Origin: DATDAH01 sp036525535
GTDB taxonomy: Bacteria; Actinomycetota; Acidimicrobiia; Acidimicrobiales; DATDAH01
Direction: 5' to 3'
NCBI GenBank assembly: GCA_036525535.1
Contig: DATDAH010000271.1
Coordinates: 1-16,417, forward strand
Length of the DNA stretch: 16,417 nucleotides
Under the pieces are notes generated by a model, which saw only the letters and a program-made list of their open reading frames with translations, was not told the origin of the DNA and searched no databases. How positions within the stretch are numbered: the first letter of the stretch is position 1; each line of letters begins with the position of its first letter. A program made the translations under genes and the position numbers. This document shows positions 9,007 through 16,416 of this stretch, in pieces.

Positions 9007-9648
9007 TCAGGAACTGACGGCTGCGATCGGTGCGCCGGCCTCGGCCATCGAGCGGGTGTCGATCACCTCGTCGATGATGCCGTATTCGCGGGCCTCCGCG
9101 GCGGTCATAACGAAATCCCGGTCGGTGTCGTTGTGCAGACGCTCGATCGGCTGACCGGTGTGTTCGGCCAGGATCTCCTCCAGGAGCTCCCGCAGGCGCA
9201 GGATCTCCTTGGCCGCCAACTCGATGTCGGTGGCCTGGCCCTGGGCCCCGGCGTAGGGCTGGTGGAGCAGGATCCGGGAGTGCGGGAGGGCGAGGCGCTT
9301 GCCCGGCGCCCCCGCGGCGAGCAGGACCGCGGCGGCCGAGGCGGCCTGGCCGTAGCAGATGGTGGCGATGTCGGGCTTGATGTACTGCATCGTGTCGTAG
9401 ATGGCGAACAGCGCCGTGATGTCACCGCCCGGGCTGTTGATGTAGATGTTGATGTCCTTGTCCGGGTTCTCGGACTCGAGGTGCAGGAGCTGGGCGCAGA
9501 CCAGGTTGGCGATCGTGTCGTCGATCGGCGTGCCCAGGAAGATGATGTTCTCCTTGAGCAGGCGGGAGTAGAGGTCATAGGCCCGCTCGCCCCGGTTGCT
9601 CTGCTCGACCACGGTCGGGACGAGATAGTTGCGTACCGGTTCCATCAC
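9007..9648 (-). CDS. clpP: ClpP protease subunit, ClpP2 type
   Basis: ClpP is the serine peptidase chamber of the Clp protease, forming stacked heptamers in the cytoplasm. The 213-residue product has the catalytic triad Ser104 (GQAASAAAVLLAAG), His129 (SRILLHQP) and Asp178 (DTDRDFVMTAAEA). From memory, GQAASAAAVLLAAG followed by GKR-x-ALP resembles mycobacterial ClpP2 rather than ClpP1, whose serine motif reads GMAASMGEFLLAAG. Actinobacteria usually carry clpP1 and clpP2 side by side and need both for activity; only this one is present here. Start choice is ambiguous: GTG at 9648 overlaps the tig stop as GTGA, and an ATG follows immediately at 9645. They differ by one residue. The N-terminal propeptide is short. 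Confidence 0.96.
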   Translation of the reverse strand: MMEPVRNYLVPTVVEQSNRGERAYDLYSRLLKENIIFLGTPIDDTIANLVCAQLLHLESENPDKDINIYINSPGGDITALFAIYDTMQYIKPDIATICYGQAASAAAVLLAAGAPGKRLALPHSRILLHQPYAGAQGQATDIELAAKEILRLRELLEEILAEHTGQPIERLHNDTDRDFVMTAAEAREYGIIDEVIDTRSMAEAGAPIAAVSS

Positions 9649-11054
9649 CGCTGCTCCTCTTCGTTCTCGTCGGCTTCGGCTGCTGCTTCGATCTCGATCT
9701 CCGCTTCGCTCTGGTCGTCCTCCGGCTCCTCGACCTCCGGGGCCTCGAGGTCGGCCCGGTCGACCGGGGTCCCGTCCTCATCGACGATCTGGACGTGCTC
9801 CACGAGCCAGTCCAGGGCCTTGCGCTTGCGCAGGTCCGATCGTACCGCCGGGATCTGGTCGCCCTCCTCGAGGGCCAGACGGACCTCGGCCGGGGTCTGC
9901 TCGACCCGCTCGGCCAGCTTCTCCAGCTCCTCGTCGAGATCCCCCTCGGTGGCGTCGAGGCCCTCGGCCTCGGCGATGCCGCGAAGGGCGAGATCGGCCT
10001 TGGTGGCCATGACGGCGGCGTCCCGCAGCTCGGCGACCATGCCCTCTTGGTCCTGGCCGCTGGCCGCCATGTAGCTGTCGAAGTCCATGCCCTGGGCCTC
10101 GAGGCGCATGGCCAGGTCCTGAAGGCGGTGCTCCATCTCGGCCGAGACCATCGCCTCGGGGACGTCGTCGGCGTCGACCAGGTCGCCGGCGGCCTGGGCC
10201 GCACCGTTGCGCAGACCCATCTGGGCCATGATCACCCGGGTCATGGCGGACCGCTTGCGCAGGTCCTCACGCAGCGCCTCGACGGTCTCGAACTCGGAGG
10301 CCTCGTTGGCCCACTCGTCGTCGACCTCAGGCAGCACCTTCTCCTTGATCTCCTTGACCATGATCCGGATGCGCAGCGAGGCCTCGCTGTCCGGGTTCGG
10401 GTGCTCGGCGTCGAACTCGAGGATGTCGCCGACCTTCGCCCCCCGGAGCTGGTCGTCGATCTCGGCCACCACGGCCCCGGCGCCCACCTCGTACAGATAG
10501 TCGTCGGCAGTGAGGCCGGACACGGGCTCGTCGTCCTCCCAGCCGGCGATGTCGATGGTGACGTTGTCGCCGTCCTGGGCGGCCCGGTCGACCGTGGCCA
10601 GCTCGGCGAAGTTCTGACGCAGGCGCTCGACCTGGGCGTCGACCTCCTCGTCGGAGACGAGGGGCGACGGGATGGTGACCGTGAGGTCGTCGTGGCCGCG
10701 GATGGCGATCTCGGGGCGGATCTCGACGACGGCGTCGAAGACGACGGGGCCGTCCTCCTCACCACCGGTGATGTCGATCTCGGGCGGGGCGATGACGTCG
10801 ACGTCGTTCTCCCGCACCGCCTGGGCGTAGTACTCGGGGAGGGCGTGGCGCAGGGCTTCCTCCCGGGCGAAGCCGGTGCCCAGCTGGGCCTCCAACACGC
10901 GGCGGGGGGCCTTGCCGGGGCGGAACCCGGGGATGCGCACCTCTCGGGCGATGCGTCGGAACGCATCGTCCACCGCGGACTCGAACTCGGTCTCGTCGAC
11001 CTCGACCGAGACCTTGACCTTGTTGCCCTCGAGGGTCTCGACCGTGGCCTTCAT
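9645..11054 (-). CDS. tig: Trigger factor, ribosome-associated chaperone and prolyl isomerase
   Basis: Trigger factor binds the ribosome near the exit tunnel and shields nascent chains. The 469-residue product has the N-terminal ribosome-binding domain with signature GFRPGKAP at 43-50. An FKBP-type peptidyl-prolyl isomerase domain follows at roughly 150-240 (DGDNVTIDIAGWEDD through the region ending in IMVKEIKEK). A helical C-terminal substrate-binding region spans about 255-430. The last 40 or so residues form a highly acidic Glu/Asp/Ala tail, as seen in several actinobacterial trigger factors. The start is ATG at 11054, without a clear ribosome site. A TACACT hexamer at 11069-11064 would place transcription start within a few bases of the ATG. 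It is the first gene of the long minus-strand block and overlaps clpP, so chaperone and protease are probably co-expressed. Confidence 0.96.
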   Translation of the reverse strand: MKATVETLEGNKVKVSVEVDETEFESAVDDAFRRIAREVRIPGFRPGKAPRRVLEAQLGTGFAREEALRHALPEYYAQAVRENDVDVIAPPEIDITGGEEDGPVVFDAVVEIRPEIAIRGHDDLTVTIPSPLVSDEEVDAQVERLRQNFAELATVDRAAQDGDNVTIDIAGWEDDEPVSGLTADDYLYEVGAGAVVAEIDDQLRGAKVGDILEFDAEHPNPDSEASLRIRIMVKEIKEKVLPEVDDEWANEASEFETVEALREDLRKRSAMTRVIMAQMGLRNGAAQAAGDLVDADDVPEAMVSAEMEHRLQDLAMRLEAQGMDFDSYMAASGQDQEGMVAELRDAAVMATKADLALRGIAEAEGLDATEGDLDEELEKLAERVEQTPAEVRLALEEGDQIPAVRSDLRKRKALDWLVEHVQIVDEDGTPVDRADLEAPEVEEPEDDQSEAEIEIEAAAEADENEEEQR

Positions 11055-11121
11055 GGAGCGGGGAGTGTACCGGCGCGCCCGCGAGGACCTCAGGGACGGT
11101 CATTAGGCTCCGGCCCCGGTC
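11055..11121. promoter_or_regulatory. Divergent promoter region between tig and the MBOAT gene
   Basis: Both neighbours are transcribed away from this 67-bp gap, so two promoters are expected. On the minus strand TACACT (11069-11064) ends nine bases before the tig ATG, with a weak CTGAGG at 11093-11088 and an 18-bp spacer. On the plus strand TAGGCT (11104-11109) ends 12 bases before the MBOAT ATG, with no good -35. Both would give transcripts with leaders of only a few bases. The elements are plausible by pattern only. Confidence 0.4.
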
Positions 11122-12549
11122 ATGGTCTTCAACTCCCTGCAGTACCTCGTCTTCTTCCCGCTCGTCTTCGCCGTCTACTGGCAGCTGAAACGGCGCGGCC
11201 AGAACGTGCTGCTGCTCCTGGCCTCGTGGTTCTTCTACGCCATGTGGGACTGGCGCTTCCTCGGCCTGATGCTCCTGACGACCGGGGTGGACTTCGGGGT
11301 CGGCCGCTACCTCGCCATGACCGAGGACGAGAAGAAGCGGAAGCTGGCCTTCGGCCTGAGCCTCGGCCTCAACCTGACGGTGCTCGGCTTCTTCAAGTAC
11401 TTCAACTTCTTCGTCGGCTCGGCCGCCGACCTGCTCCAGACCTTCGGGCTCGACGCCAGCGAGCCGACCCTGCGGGTCCTGCTGCCGGTCGGGATCAGCT
11501 TCTACACGTTCCACGGGATCAGCTACACGTTCGACGTCTTCCGCCACGACATCGAGCCCGCCGACGACCTCCTCGACTTCGCCGTGTTCGTCGCCTTCTT
11601 CCCGCAGCTGGTGGCCGGGCCCATCGGCCGGGCCCACCTCCAGCTCCCCCAGTTCGAGCACGAGCGGCCGCCCCTGCGCTGGGAGCAAGCTCGGTCGGGG
11701 CTCTGCCTGATCCTCCTCGGCCTGTTCAAGAAGGTCGCCATCGCCGACGCGCTGGCCCCCTTCGTCGACCGCACGTTCACCGAGCCGGGACGAGCCTCCT
11801 GGATCTCGTTGCTCGGTGGGGCCTACGCGTTCGCCCTCCAGATCTACGGCGACTTCGCCGGGTACTCCGACGTCGCCCGCGGGTCCTCCCGCCTCCTCGG
11901 CATCGAGCTGCCCCTGAACTTCGAGCAGCCCTACCTGTCCCGGAACATCACCGCGTTCTGGCGGACCTGGCACATCTCGCTGTCCAACTGGCTACGGGAC
12001 TACTTGTACATCCCCCTCGGGGGGAACCGGGGCTCACGGGCGAAGACCTACCGCAACCTGATGCTGACCATGGTGCTGGGCGGACTCTGGCACGGGGCGG
12101 CGTGGACCTTCGTCGCCTGGGGGACGCTGAACGGCTTGTACCTCTGCGCCCACCGATGGTTCACCGAACGACCGGGGGGTGCGGGCGACGCCCACAACGG
12201 CATCGGCCGCTTCACGTGGAGCGACGTGCTCCCGGCCATCGGCACCTTCCAGCTCGTCGTGTTCGCCTGGATCTTCTTCCGGTCGGCCAGCTTCGCCGAG
12301 GCGTTCGACGTGATCACCGGGATCCTGACCCTGCAGGGTGGGGTCACCGAGTGGGGATCGCTCTTCCTGGTCGGCGCGCTCGGGATCGTCACCATCGCCA
12401 TCGACATCGCCCAACGGAACACCGACACCCACACGCCGATGCTCGACCTCCCCCCGGCCCTCCAGGGCGCGCTCTACGGCGCCTTCGTGGTGGCCATCGT
12501 CCTGTTCTCGGGCGGGGCCACCGTCCCCTTCATCTACTTCCAGTTCTAG
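11122..12549 (+). CDS. AlgI-like membrane-bound O-acyltransferase (MBOAT family)
   Basis: This 475-residue polytopic protein belongs to the MBOAT family, AlgI/DltB/PatA-type. These proteins move acyl groups, often acetyl, across the membrane onto exopolysaccharide, peptidoglycan or other cell-surface polymers. Typical AlgI-like features are the opening FNSLQYLVFFPLVFAVYW, SWFFYAMWDWRF near 35-46, LPVGISFYTFHGISY near 121-135 and QIYGDFAGYSDVARGSSRLLG near 240-260 (abridged range). FWRTWHISLSNWLRDY carries His284, and GGLWHGAAWTF carries the family's near-invariant His324. It ends with the short aromatic FIYFQF. AlgI-type proteins usually work with a SGNH/AlgJ/AlgX-like partner, but none is adjacent: tig lies upstream and a peptidase downstream. 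The acceptor is therefore unknown. The start is ATG at 11122, without a recognisable ribosome site. Confidence 0.92.
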   Translation: MVFNSLQYLVFFPLVFAVYWQLKRRGQNVLLLLASWFFYAMWDWRFLGLMLLTTGVDFGVGRYLAMTEDEKKRKLAFGLSLGLNLTVLGFFKYFNFFVGSAADLLQTFGLDASEPTLRVLLPVGISFYTFHGISYTFDVFRHDIEPADDLLDFAVFVAFFPQLVAGPIGRAHLQLPQFEHERPPLRWEQARSGLCLILLGLFKKVAIADALAPFVDRTFTEPGRASWISLLGGAYAFALQIYGDFAGYSDVARGSSRLLGIELPLNFEQPYLSRNITAFWRTWHISLSNWLRDYLYIPLGGNRGSRAKTYRNLMLTMVLGGLWHGAAWTFVAWGTLNGLYLCAHRWFTERPGGAGDAHNGIGRFTWSDVLPAIGTFQLVVFAWIFFRSASFAEAFDVITGILTLQGGVTEWGSLFLVGALGIVTIAIDIAQRNTDTHTPMLDLPPALQGALYGAFVVAIVLFSGGATVPFIYFQF

Positions 12550-12577
12550 GCCCGATCGTGGACGCTCCGCGTCGACT

Positions 12578-12613
12578 ATGGTGACGCTCAGCGAGATCAC
12601 GCGCGGCGCGTGA
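12578..12613 (+). other. Possible 11-codon leader ORF before the M4 peptidase gene
   Basis: ATG at 12578 opens an 11-codon frame whose TGA stop (12611-12613) is exactly the loop of the inverted repeat at 12601-12623. There is no ribosome site, and a 91-codon out-of-phase frame within the MBOAT gene also ends at this stop. It may be chance; it is recorded because the stop coincides with the hairpin loop. Confidence 0.12.
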
Positions 12614-12623
12614 CGCGCCGCGC
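12601..12623. repeat. Perfect 10-bp inverted repeat between the MBOAT and M4 peptidase genes
   Basis: Arms GCGCGGCGCG (12601-12610) and CGCGCCGCGC (12614-12623) are exact reverse complements around a TGA centre. As RNA this would be a very stable hairpin after the MBOAT stop codon, but no T tract follows, so a classical intrinsic terminator is doubtful. As DNA it overlaps the candidate -35 box of the peptidase gene and could be a repressor site. Confidence 0.6.
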
Positions 12624-12639
12624 TCCGTGGCCGTAAGCT
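12610..12639 (+). promoter_or_regulatory. Candidate leaderless promoter of the M4 peptidase gene
   Basis: GTGACG at 12610-12615 (compare TTGACA) and TAAGCT at 12634-12639 (compare TAnnnT) are separated by 18 bp. The -10 box ends six bases before the GTG start at 12646, so transcription would begin at or next to the start codon. This fits the absence of a ribosome binding site. The -35 lies in the perfect inverted repeat. Confidence 0.5.
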
Positions 12640-12645
12640 GGGCGG

Positions 12646-15600
12646 GTGCCGAGGACCGTGAAGTTCCTCGCCGTCCTCGCGGCGGTAGTCGTGGCCGCCA
12701 CCGCCGTGGTCGTGCCCGTGACCCTGCGTCTGCTGCGCGAGGACGACGCGCGGGCCGCCGATCTCGAGGACGACCTCCAGGGCCGGTCCGACGCCCCCCT
12801 CACCCTCACCCGGACGGCCAACGGCGCCGCCGTCCGGTCGGTGGGCACCCGCGCGGGGAGCCCGATCCGAGTCGGAGGCACCGATCCGGCGGGGACGTTC
12901 CTCGACCGCTACGGCCGCCTCCTCGGCGCCGACCAAGCTGACCTGGTCCCGATCGGTGACGAGCCCTTGCTGGGCGGCGGCACCGCGACCCGCTACCAGC
13001 AGACGATCGACGACATCCCCGTGCTGGGCGGCGAGCTCAGCGTGCAGGTCGACGCCGACGGCGGGGTCCTCTCCAGCCTGGCCGACCTGTCCCGCGGCGA
13101 ACCGGGCATCGACACGACGCCCACCATCCGCCCGGTCGCCGCCCACCGGGCCGCCATCGCCGCCACGGCCAGAGCCGTCGAGGCCGACCCCTCGACGCTC
13201 AGTGCCTCAGCCCCCGAGCCGTGGATCTACGACCCGAGCGTCATCGGTCCGCCGTCCCCCGTGGCCCCTCGCCTGACCTGGCGGGTCGAGGTCACCTCGA
13301 CGAGCGATCCCGTCCGGCAACTCGTGCTGGTCGACGCCGAGGAAGGCACGATCGCCCTGTCCTTCAGCGAGCTGGCCCCCGGGCTCGAGCGCAAGGTGTG
13401 CGACGCGGCCAACACCCGCCAGGCCCAGCCCTGCACCGCCCCCTACGCGCGGGTCGAGGGCCAGCCCCGCCTCAACCCCGCCACCAGCCCGGCCACGGCG
13501 AACGAGGTCGATCTGGCCTACGACTACTCCGGCGCCACCTACAACTTCTTCGCCTCCCGCTTCGACCGGGACGGCATCGCCGACGACGGGGCGCCGATCC
13601 TGGCCAAGGTGCGGTTCTGCAAGACCGATCTCTCCACGCCGTGCCCCTACGACAACGCGTTCTGGAACGGCCAGCAGGCCACCTTCGGCCAGGGGTTCGC
13701 CCGGGCTGACGACGTGGTCGCCCACGAGCTGACCCACGGGGTCATCGAACACACGGCGAACCTCTTCTTCTGGTACCAGTCCGGGGCCATCAACGAATCG
13801 ATGGCGGACGTGTTCGGCGAGTTCGTCGACCAGACCGACGCCATGGGCGACGACAGCGCCGGGGTCAAGTGGCAGGTGGGCGAGGACCTCATCGCCCCCT
13901 CGCCGCTGCGCTCCATGTCGAACCCCGGTGCCTTCGGCGACCCGGACCGGATGACCAGCAGCTTGTACACCCCCGATGCCGCCGGCACCGACAGCGGGGG
14001 GGTCCACACCAACAGCGGCGTCGGCAACCGGGCCGCGGTCCTGATCACCAGCGGCGGGACCATCAGCGGGCACCCGACGGTCACCGGCATCGGGCTCGAG
14101 AAGGCGGCCGCCGTCTACTACGAGGCCCTCACCACGCTGCTGACCTCAGGCAGCGACTACGCCGACCTGGGCATCGCGCTCCCCCAGGCCTGCGCCAACC
14201 TGGTGGCGGGCGGCGTCGCCGGCCTGACCAACGCGCACTGCATCCAGGTCCAGGCCGCTGTGGTGGCGACGGAGCTGGCGACCAACCCGCCGAACGCGCC
14301 GGCGCCCGAGGCGCCGGTGTGCGCCGCCGGCGAAGCCCCGACAGACCTCTTCACGGACGATTTCGAGGACGAGGAGTCCGGTCAGTGGGGCTACGAGACC
14401 GTCAACCTCGACCCGAACGGGTTCTTCCGCTGGTCCTACCAGTCCGAGGTGGGCGTCGGGTTCGCGACGAGCGGCGAGAATGGCCTGTACGGCCCCGACC
14501 TGGGCGCGACGTCGGACCGGCGGGTCCACATGACCCAGAGCGTCGCCCTGCCGGCAGAGAGCAAGCCGTTCCTCCGCTTCCGCCACGCCTACGGATTCGA
14601 GAGGAGAGCGGGGGCGTACCGGGACGGGGGCGTCGTCGAGTACTCGACGAACAACGGCGCGACCTGGACCGACCTCCTCCTCTCGTTCACCGGCGCCGGC
14701 GCCAACGGCTACAACGGCACCCTCTTCGGCGGGAATCCCCTGGCCGGCCAATTCGCCTTCGTCGGGTCCAGCCACGGGTACGTCTCCAGCCGGGCCGACC
14801 TGCTCACCCTCGCCGGGCAGTCCGTCCGCTTCCGCTTCCGCATGGGCGAGGACCAGGTTGGAGGGACCAACTACGGCTGGTTCATCGACGACGTCCGCCT
14901 CTACACCTGCAGCCCTGAGCCGGTGAACCCCAGCGTCGAGGTCACCTTGGCCGCCGACGAGCCGATGGTCACCGTCGGCGACGACATCCACCTCCACACC
15001 ACTGTCCACAACGACGGGAACGTGCTCATCACGGGGGCGGAGGTCAGCGTGGACGGGTGCACCGAGCCCCTCGCCGACCTGGCGGTGGGCGCCACGGTCG
15101 TCGTCGACTGCGAGTACACCACTGACCCCGACGACCTCGGGACCTTGTCGGCCACGGCCACGGTGAACGCCGACCAGTTCCAGACGGCGCAGAGCTCGAA
15201 CACCGTGTCCGTCGCGGTGCTCGCCCCCGGGACGCCACGGGTGTCGCTCGATCAGATCGCCGATGAGGACAGCGTCGGCCTCGGCCAGCCGGTCACGCTC
15301 CACATGACCATCCAGAACACGGGCAACGTCCCTCTGACCGGGGCCGCCATCAGCGCCCCCGAGGCGCCCGAGTGCGAGGACGAAGCCGTCATCGCCACCA
15401 TTCCGGTCGGCGGTCACGACACGATCGACTGCACGCACACGCCCGACGCCCTCGGGACGTGGACCAGTACGGCGAGCGTGACCACGGCCCAGGTCCCCGG
15501 ACCGGTGGCGGCCGGGCCGGTCTCCGTCGAGGTGCTCGACCTCACCGCTCCGGTCATCGCCATCACCAGGCCGGCGCACGGCGCGGTGTTCGGCGTGGGC

Positions 15601-16209
15601 CAGGTCGTCCTCGCCGACTTCACCTGCACGGACGACCAGCCGGGACCCGTCGACTGTGACGGCCCGGTGGACGATGGCGAGGCGATCGACACCACGACTC
15701 CCGGCGCGCACACGTTCACCGTCACCGCCAGCGACGGCGCCGGCAACGACGCGACGGTCACCCACATCTACACGGTCGCCGGCCGCCGACCCGACGGTCG
15801 GATCCGCCTCGGTGCGAACGGAGCGACGGTGGGCGACGGTGTCTACAACCTGACCGGCGTCGGCCAGACGCGGACCGCCGAGGCCGCCCGCGACGCCACC
15901 GCCACGTTCTTCGTCACCATCCAGAACGACGGCGCCCAGCCTGAAGCGTTCCGGCTCCGGGGCCAGCCGTCGACGACCAACTACGCCATCCGCTACTACA
16001 CCGGGGGGGTCGACATCACCCTGCCGGCCAACAACGGCACCTACCAGACGCCGGTGGTCGCCCCCGGCGCCACCCGCACGGTCAAGGTCGTCGTCACGGT
16101 CGGGTCCCGCGCCCCGGCGGGCAGCGAGGTCAGCCGCCTGGTCACGATCAGTTCGGCCAGCGATCCGCTGGTGAAGGACGTCGTGCGCTACGTCGTCAAG
16201 CGGCGCTGA
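12646..16209 (+). CDS. Secreted multidomain M4 (thermolysin-like) zinc metallopeptidase
   Basis: This 1187-residue exported protease probably degrades extracellular protein. A hydrophobic N-terminal segment (about 6-28) serves as signal or anchor; no clear cleavage site follows. An FTP/PepSY-like propeptide spans about 85-240 (RYQQTIDDIPVLGGELSVQV). The M4 catalytic domain, about 250-545, has HELTH (His360, Glu361, His364), third zinc ligand Glu384 in GAINESMAD, and the active-site His454 in GGVHTNSG. Cys252/263, 325/333 and 515/532 could pair. Further domains are a jelly-roll/MAM-like module at about 565-755 (VEYSTNNGATWTDL, GWFIDDVRLYTC), two CARDB/DUF11-like beta repeats at about 763-858 and 865-962, an HYR/Ig-like module at about 968-1045, and a terminal beta domain at about 1050-1187. 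The GTG start is chosen because the preceding -10 box suggests a leaderless message. No sortase motif or C-terminal anchor is seen. Confidence 0.93.
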   Translation: MPRTVKFLAVLAAVVVAATAVVVPVTLRLLREDDARAADLEDDLQGRSDAPLTLTRTANGAAVRSVGTRAGSPIRVGGTDPAGTFLDRYGRLLGADQADLVPIGDEPLLGGGTATRYQQTIDDIPVLGGELSVQVDADGGVLSSLADLSRGEPGIDTTPTIRPVAAHRAAIAATARAVEADPSTLSASAPEPWIYDPSVIGPPSPVAPRLTWRVEVTSTSDPVRQLVLVDAEEGTIALSFSELAPGLERKVCDAANTRQAQPCTAPYARVEGQPRLNPATSPATANEVDLAYDYSGATYNFFASRFDRDGIADDGAPILAKVRFCKTDLSTPCPYDNAFWNGQQATFGQGFARADDVVAHELTHGVIEHTANLFFWYQSGAINESMADVFGEFVDQTDAMGDDSAGVKWQVGEDLIAPSPLRSMSNPGAFGDPDRMTSSLYTPDAAGTDSGGVHTNSGVGNRAAVLITSGGTISGHPTVTGIGLEKAAAVYYEALTTLLTSGSDYADLGIALPQACANLVAGGVAGLTNAHCIQVQAAVVATELATNPPNAPAPEAPVCAAGEAPTDLFTDDFEDEESGQWGYETVNLDPNGFFRWSYQSEVGVGFATSGENGLYGPDLGATSDRRVHMTQSVALPAESKPFLRFRHAYGFERRAGAYRDGGVVEYSTNNGATWTDLLLSFTGAGANGYNGTLFGGNPLAGQFAFVGSSHGYVSSRADLLTLAGQSVRFRFRMGEDQVGGTNYGWFIDDVRLYTCSPEPVNPSVEVTLAADEPMVTVGDDIHLHTTVHNDGNVLITGAEVSVDGCTEPLADLAVGATVVVDCEYTTDPDDLGTLSATATVNADQFQTAQSSNTVSVAVLAPGTPRVSLDQIADEDSVGLGQPVTLHMTIQNTGNVPLTGAAISAPEAPECEDEAVIATIPVGGHDTIDCTHTPDALGTWTSTASVTTAQVPGPVAAGPVSVEVLDLTAPVIAITRPAHGAVFGVGQVVLADFTCTDDQPGPVDCDGPVDDGEAIDTTTPGAHTFTVTASDGAGNDATVTHIYTVAGRRPDGRIRLGANGATVGDGVYNLTGVGQTRTAEAARDATATFFVTIQNDGAQPEAFRLRGQPSTTNYAIRYYTGGVDITLPANNGTYQTPVVAPGATRTVKVVVTVGSRAPAGSEVSRLVTISSASDPLVKDVVRYVVKRR

Positions 16210-16264
16210 GCGACCGATCCTCTGTCGTCACGCGTGACCCGTCCCCTAGCCTGAGCCCAAACGT
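16210..16264 (+). promoter_or_regulatory. Gap upstream of the tRNA pair with palindrome and -10-like box
   Basis: This short gap holds a perfect 12-bp palindrome GTCACGCGTGAC (16227-16238) and a TAGCCT hexamer (16247-16252). The hexamer ends 12 bases before the first tRNA base, a sensible place for a -10 box of the tRNA operon. The best -35 guess is TGTCGT at 16223-16228 with an 18-bp spacer, which is weak. No terminator hairpin for the peptidase gene is evident. Confidence 0.4.
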
Positions 16265-16341
16265 CGGGGAGTGGCGCAGCTAGGCAGCGCGCCTGCTTTG
16301 GGAGCAGGAGGTCGGGAGTTCAAATCTCCCCTCCCCGACCA
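16265..16341 (+). tRNA. tRNA-Pro (anticodon UGG)
   Basis: A full cloverleaf can be drawn. The acceptor stem CGGGGAG pairs with CTCCCCG at 16331-16337, followed by discriminator A and encoded CCA. The anticodon stem CCTGC/GCAGG encloses the loop TTTGGGA, giving anticodon TGG. The T arm is GGGAG-TTCAAAT-CTCCC. UGG can read all or most proline codons. The 3' CCA is encoded, so no addition by the CCA-adding enzyme is needed on the first maturation. Confidence 0.97.
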
Positions 16342-16342
16342 C

Positions 16343-16416
16343 GCGGGTGTAGCTCAATGGCAGAGCCCCAGCCTTCCAAGCTGGTTATGCGGGTTCGATC
16401 CCCGTCACCCGCTCCA
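16343..16416 (+). tRNA. tRNA-Gly (anticodon UCC)
   Basis: The acceptor stem GCGGGTG pairs with CACCCGC at 16406-16412, followed by discriminator T and encoded CCA. The anticodon stem CCAGC/GCTGG encloses the loop CTTCCAA, giving anticodon TCC. The T arm has GGGTTCGATCCCC. It starts one base after the tRNA-Pro CCA, so the two are almost certainly cut from one transcript. The gene is complete one base before the window ends. Confidence 0.97.

Noticed and set aside
9795..12584. A 929-codon plus-strand open frame across tig and the MBOAT gene
   Set aside because: It lies antisense to tig and out of phase with the MBOAT gene. Its product is low-complexity Leu/Gly/Asp/Arg-rich sequence with no motif. 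Such frames are expected in high-GC DNA opposite real genes.
12601..12623. Perfect inverted repeat as a classical intrinsic terminator of the MBOAT gene
   Set aside because: The stem is strong but the bases after it are GC-rich without a T run, and it overlaps a good -35 candidate. A regulatory role is at least as likely.
14146..15765. A 539-codon minus-strand frame inside the M4 peptidase gene
   Set aside because: The plus strand encodes recognisable domains throughout this interval, and the antisense product has no motif.
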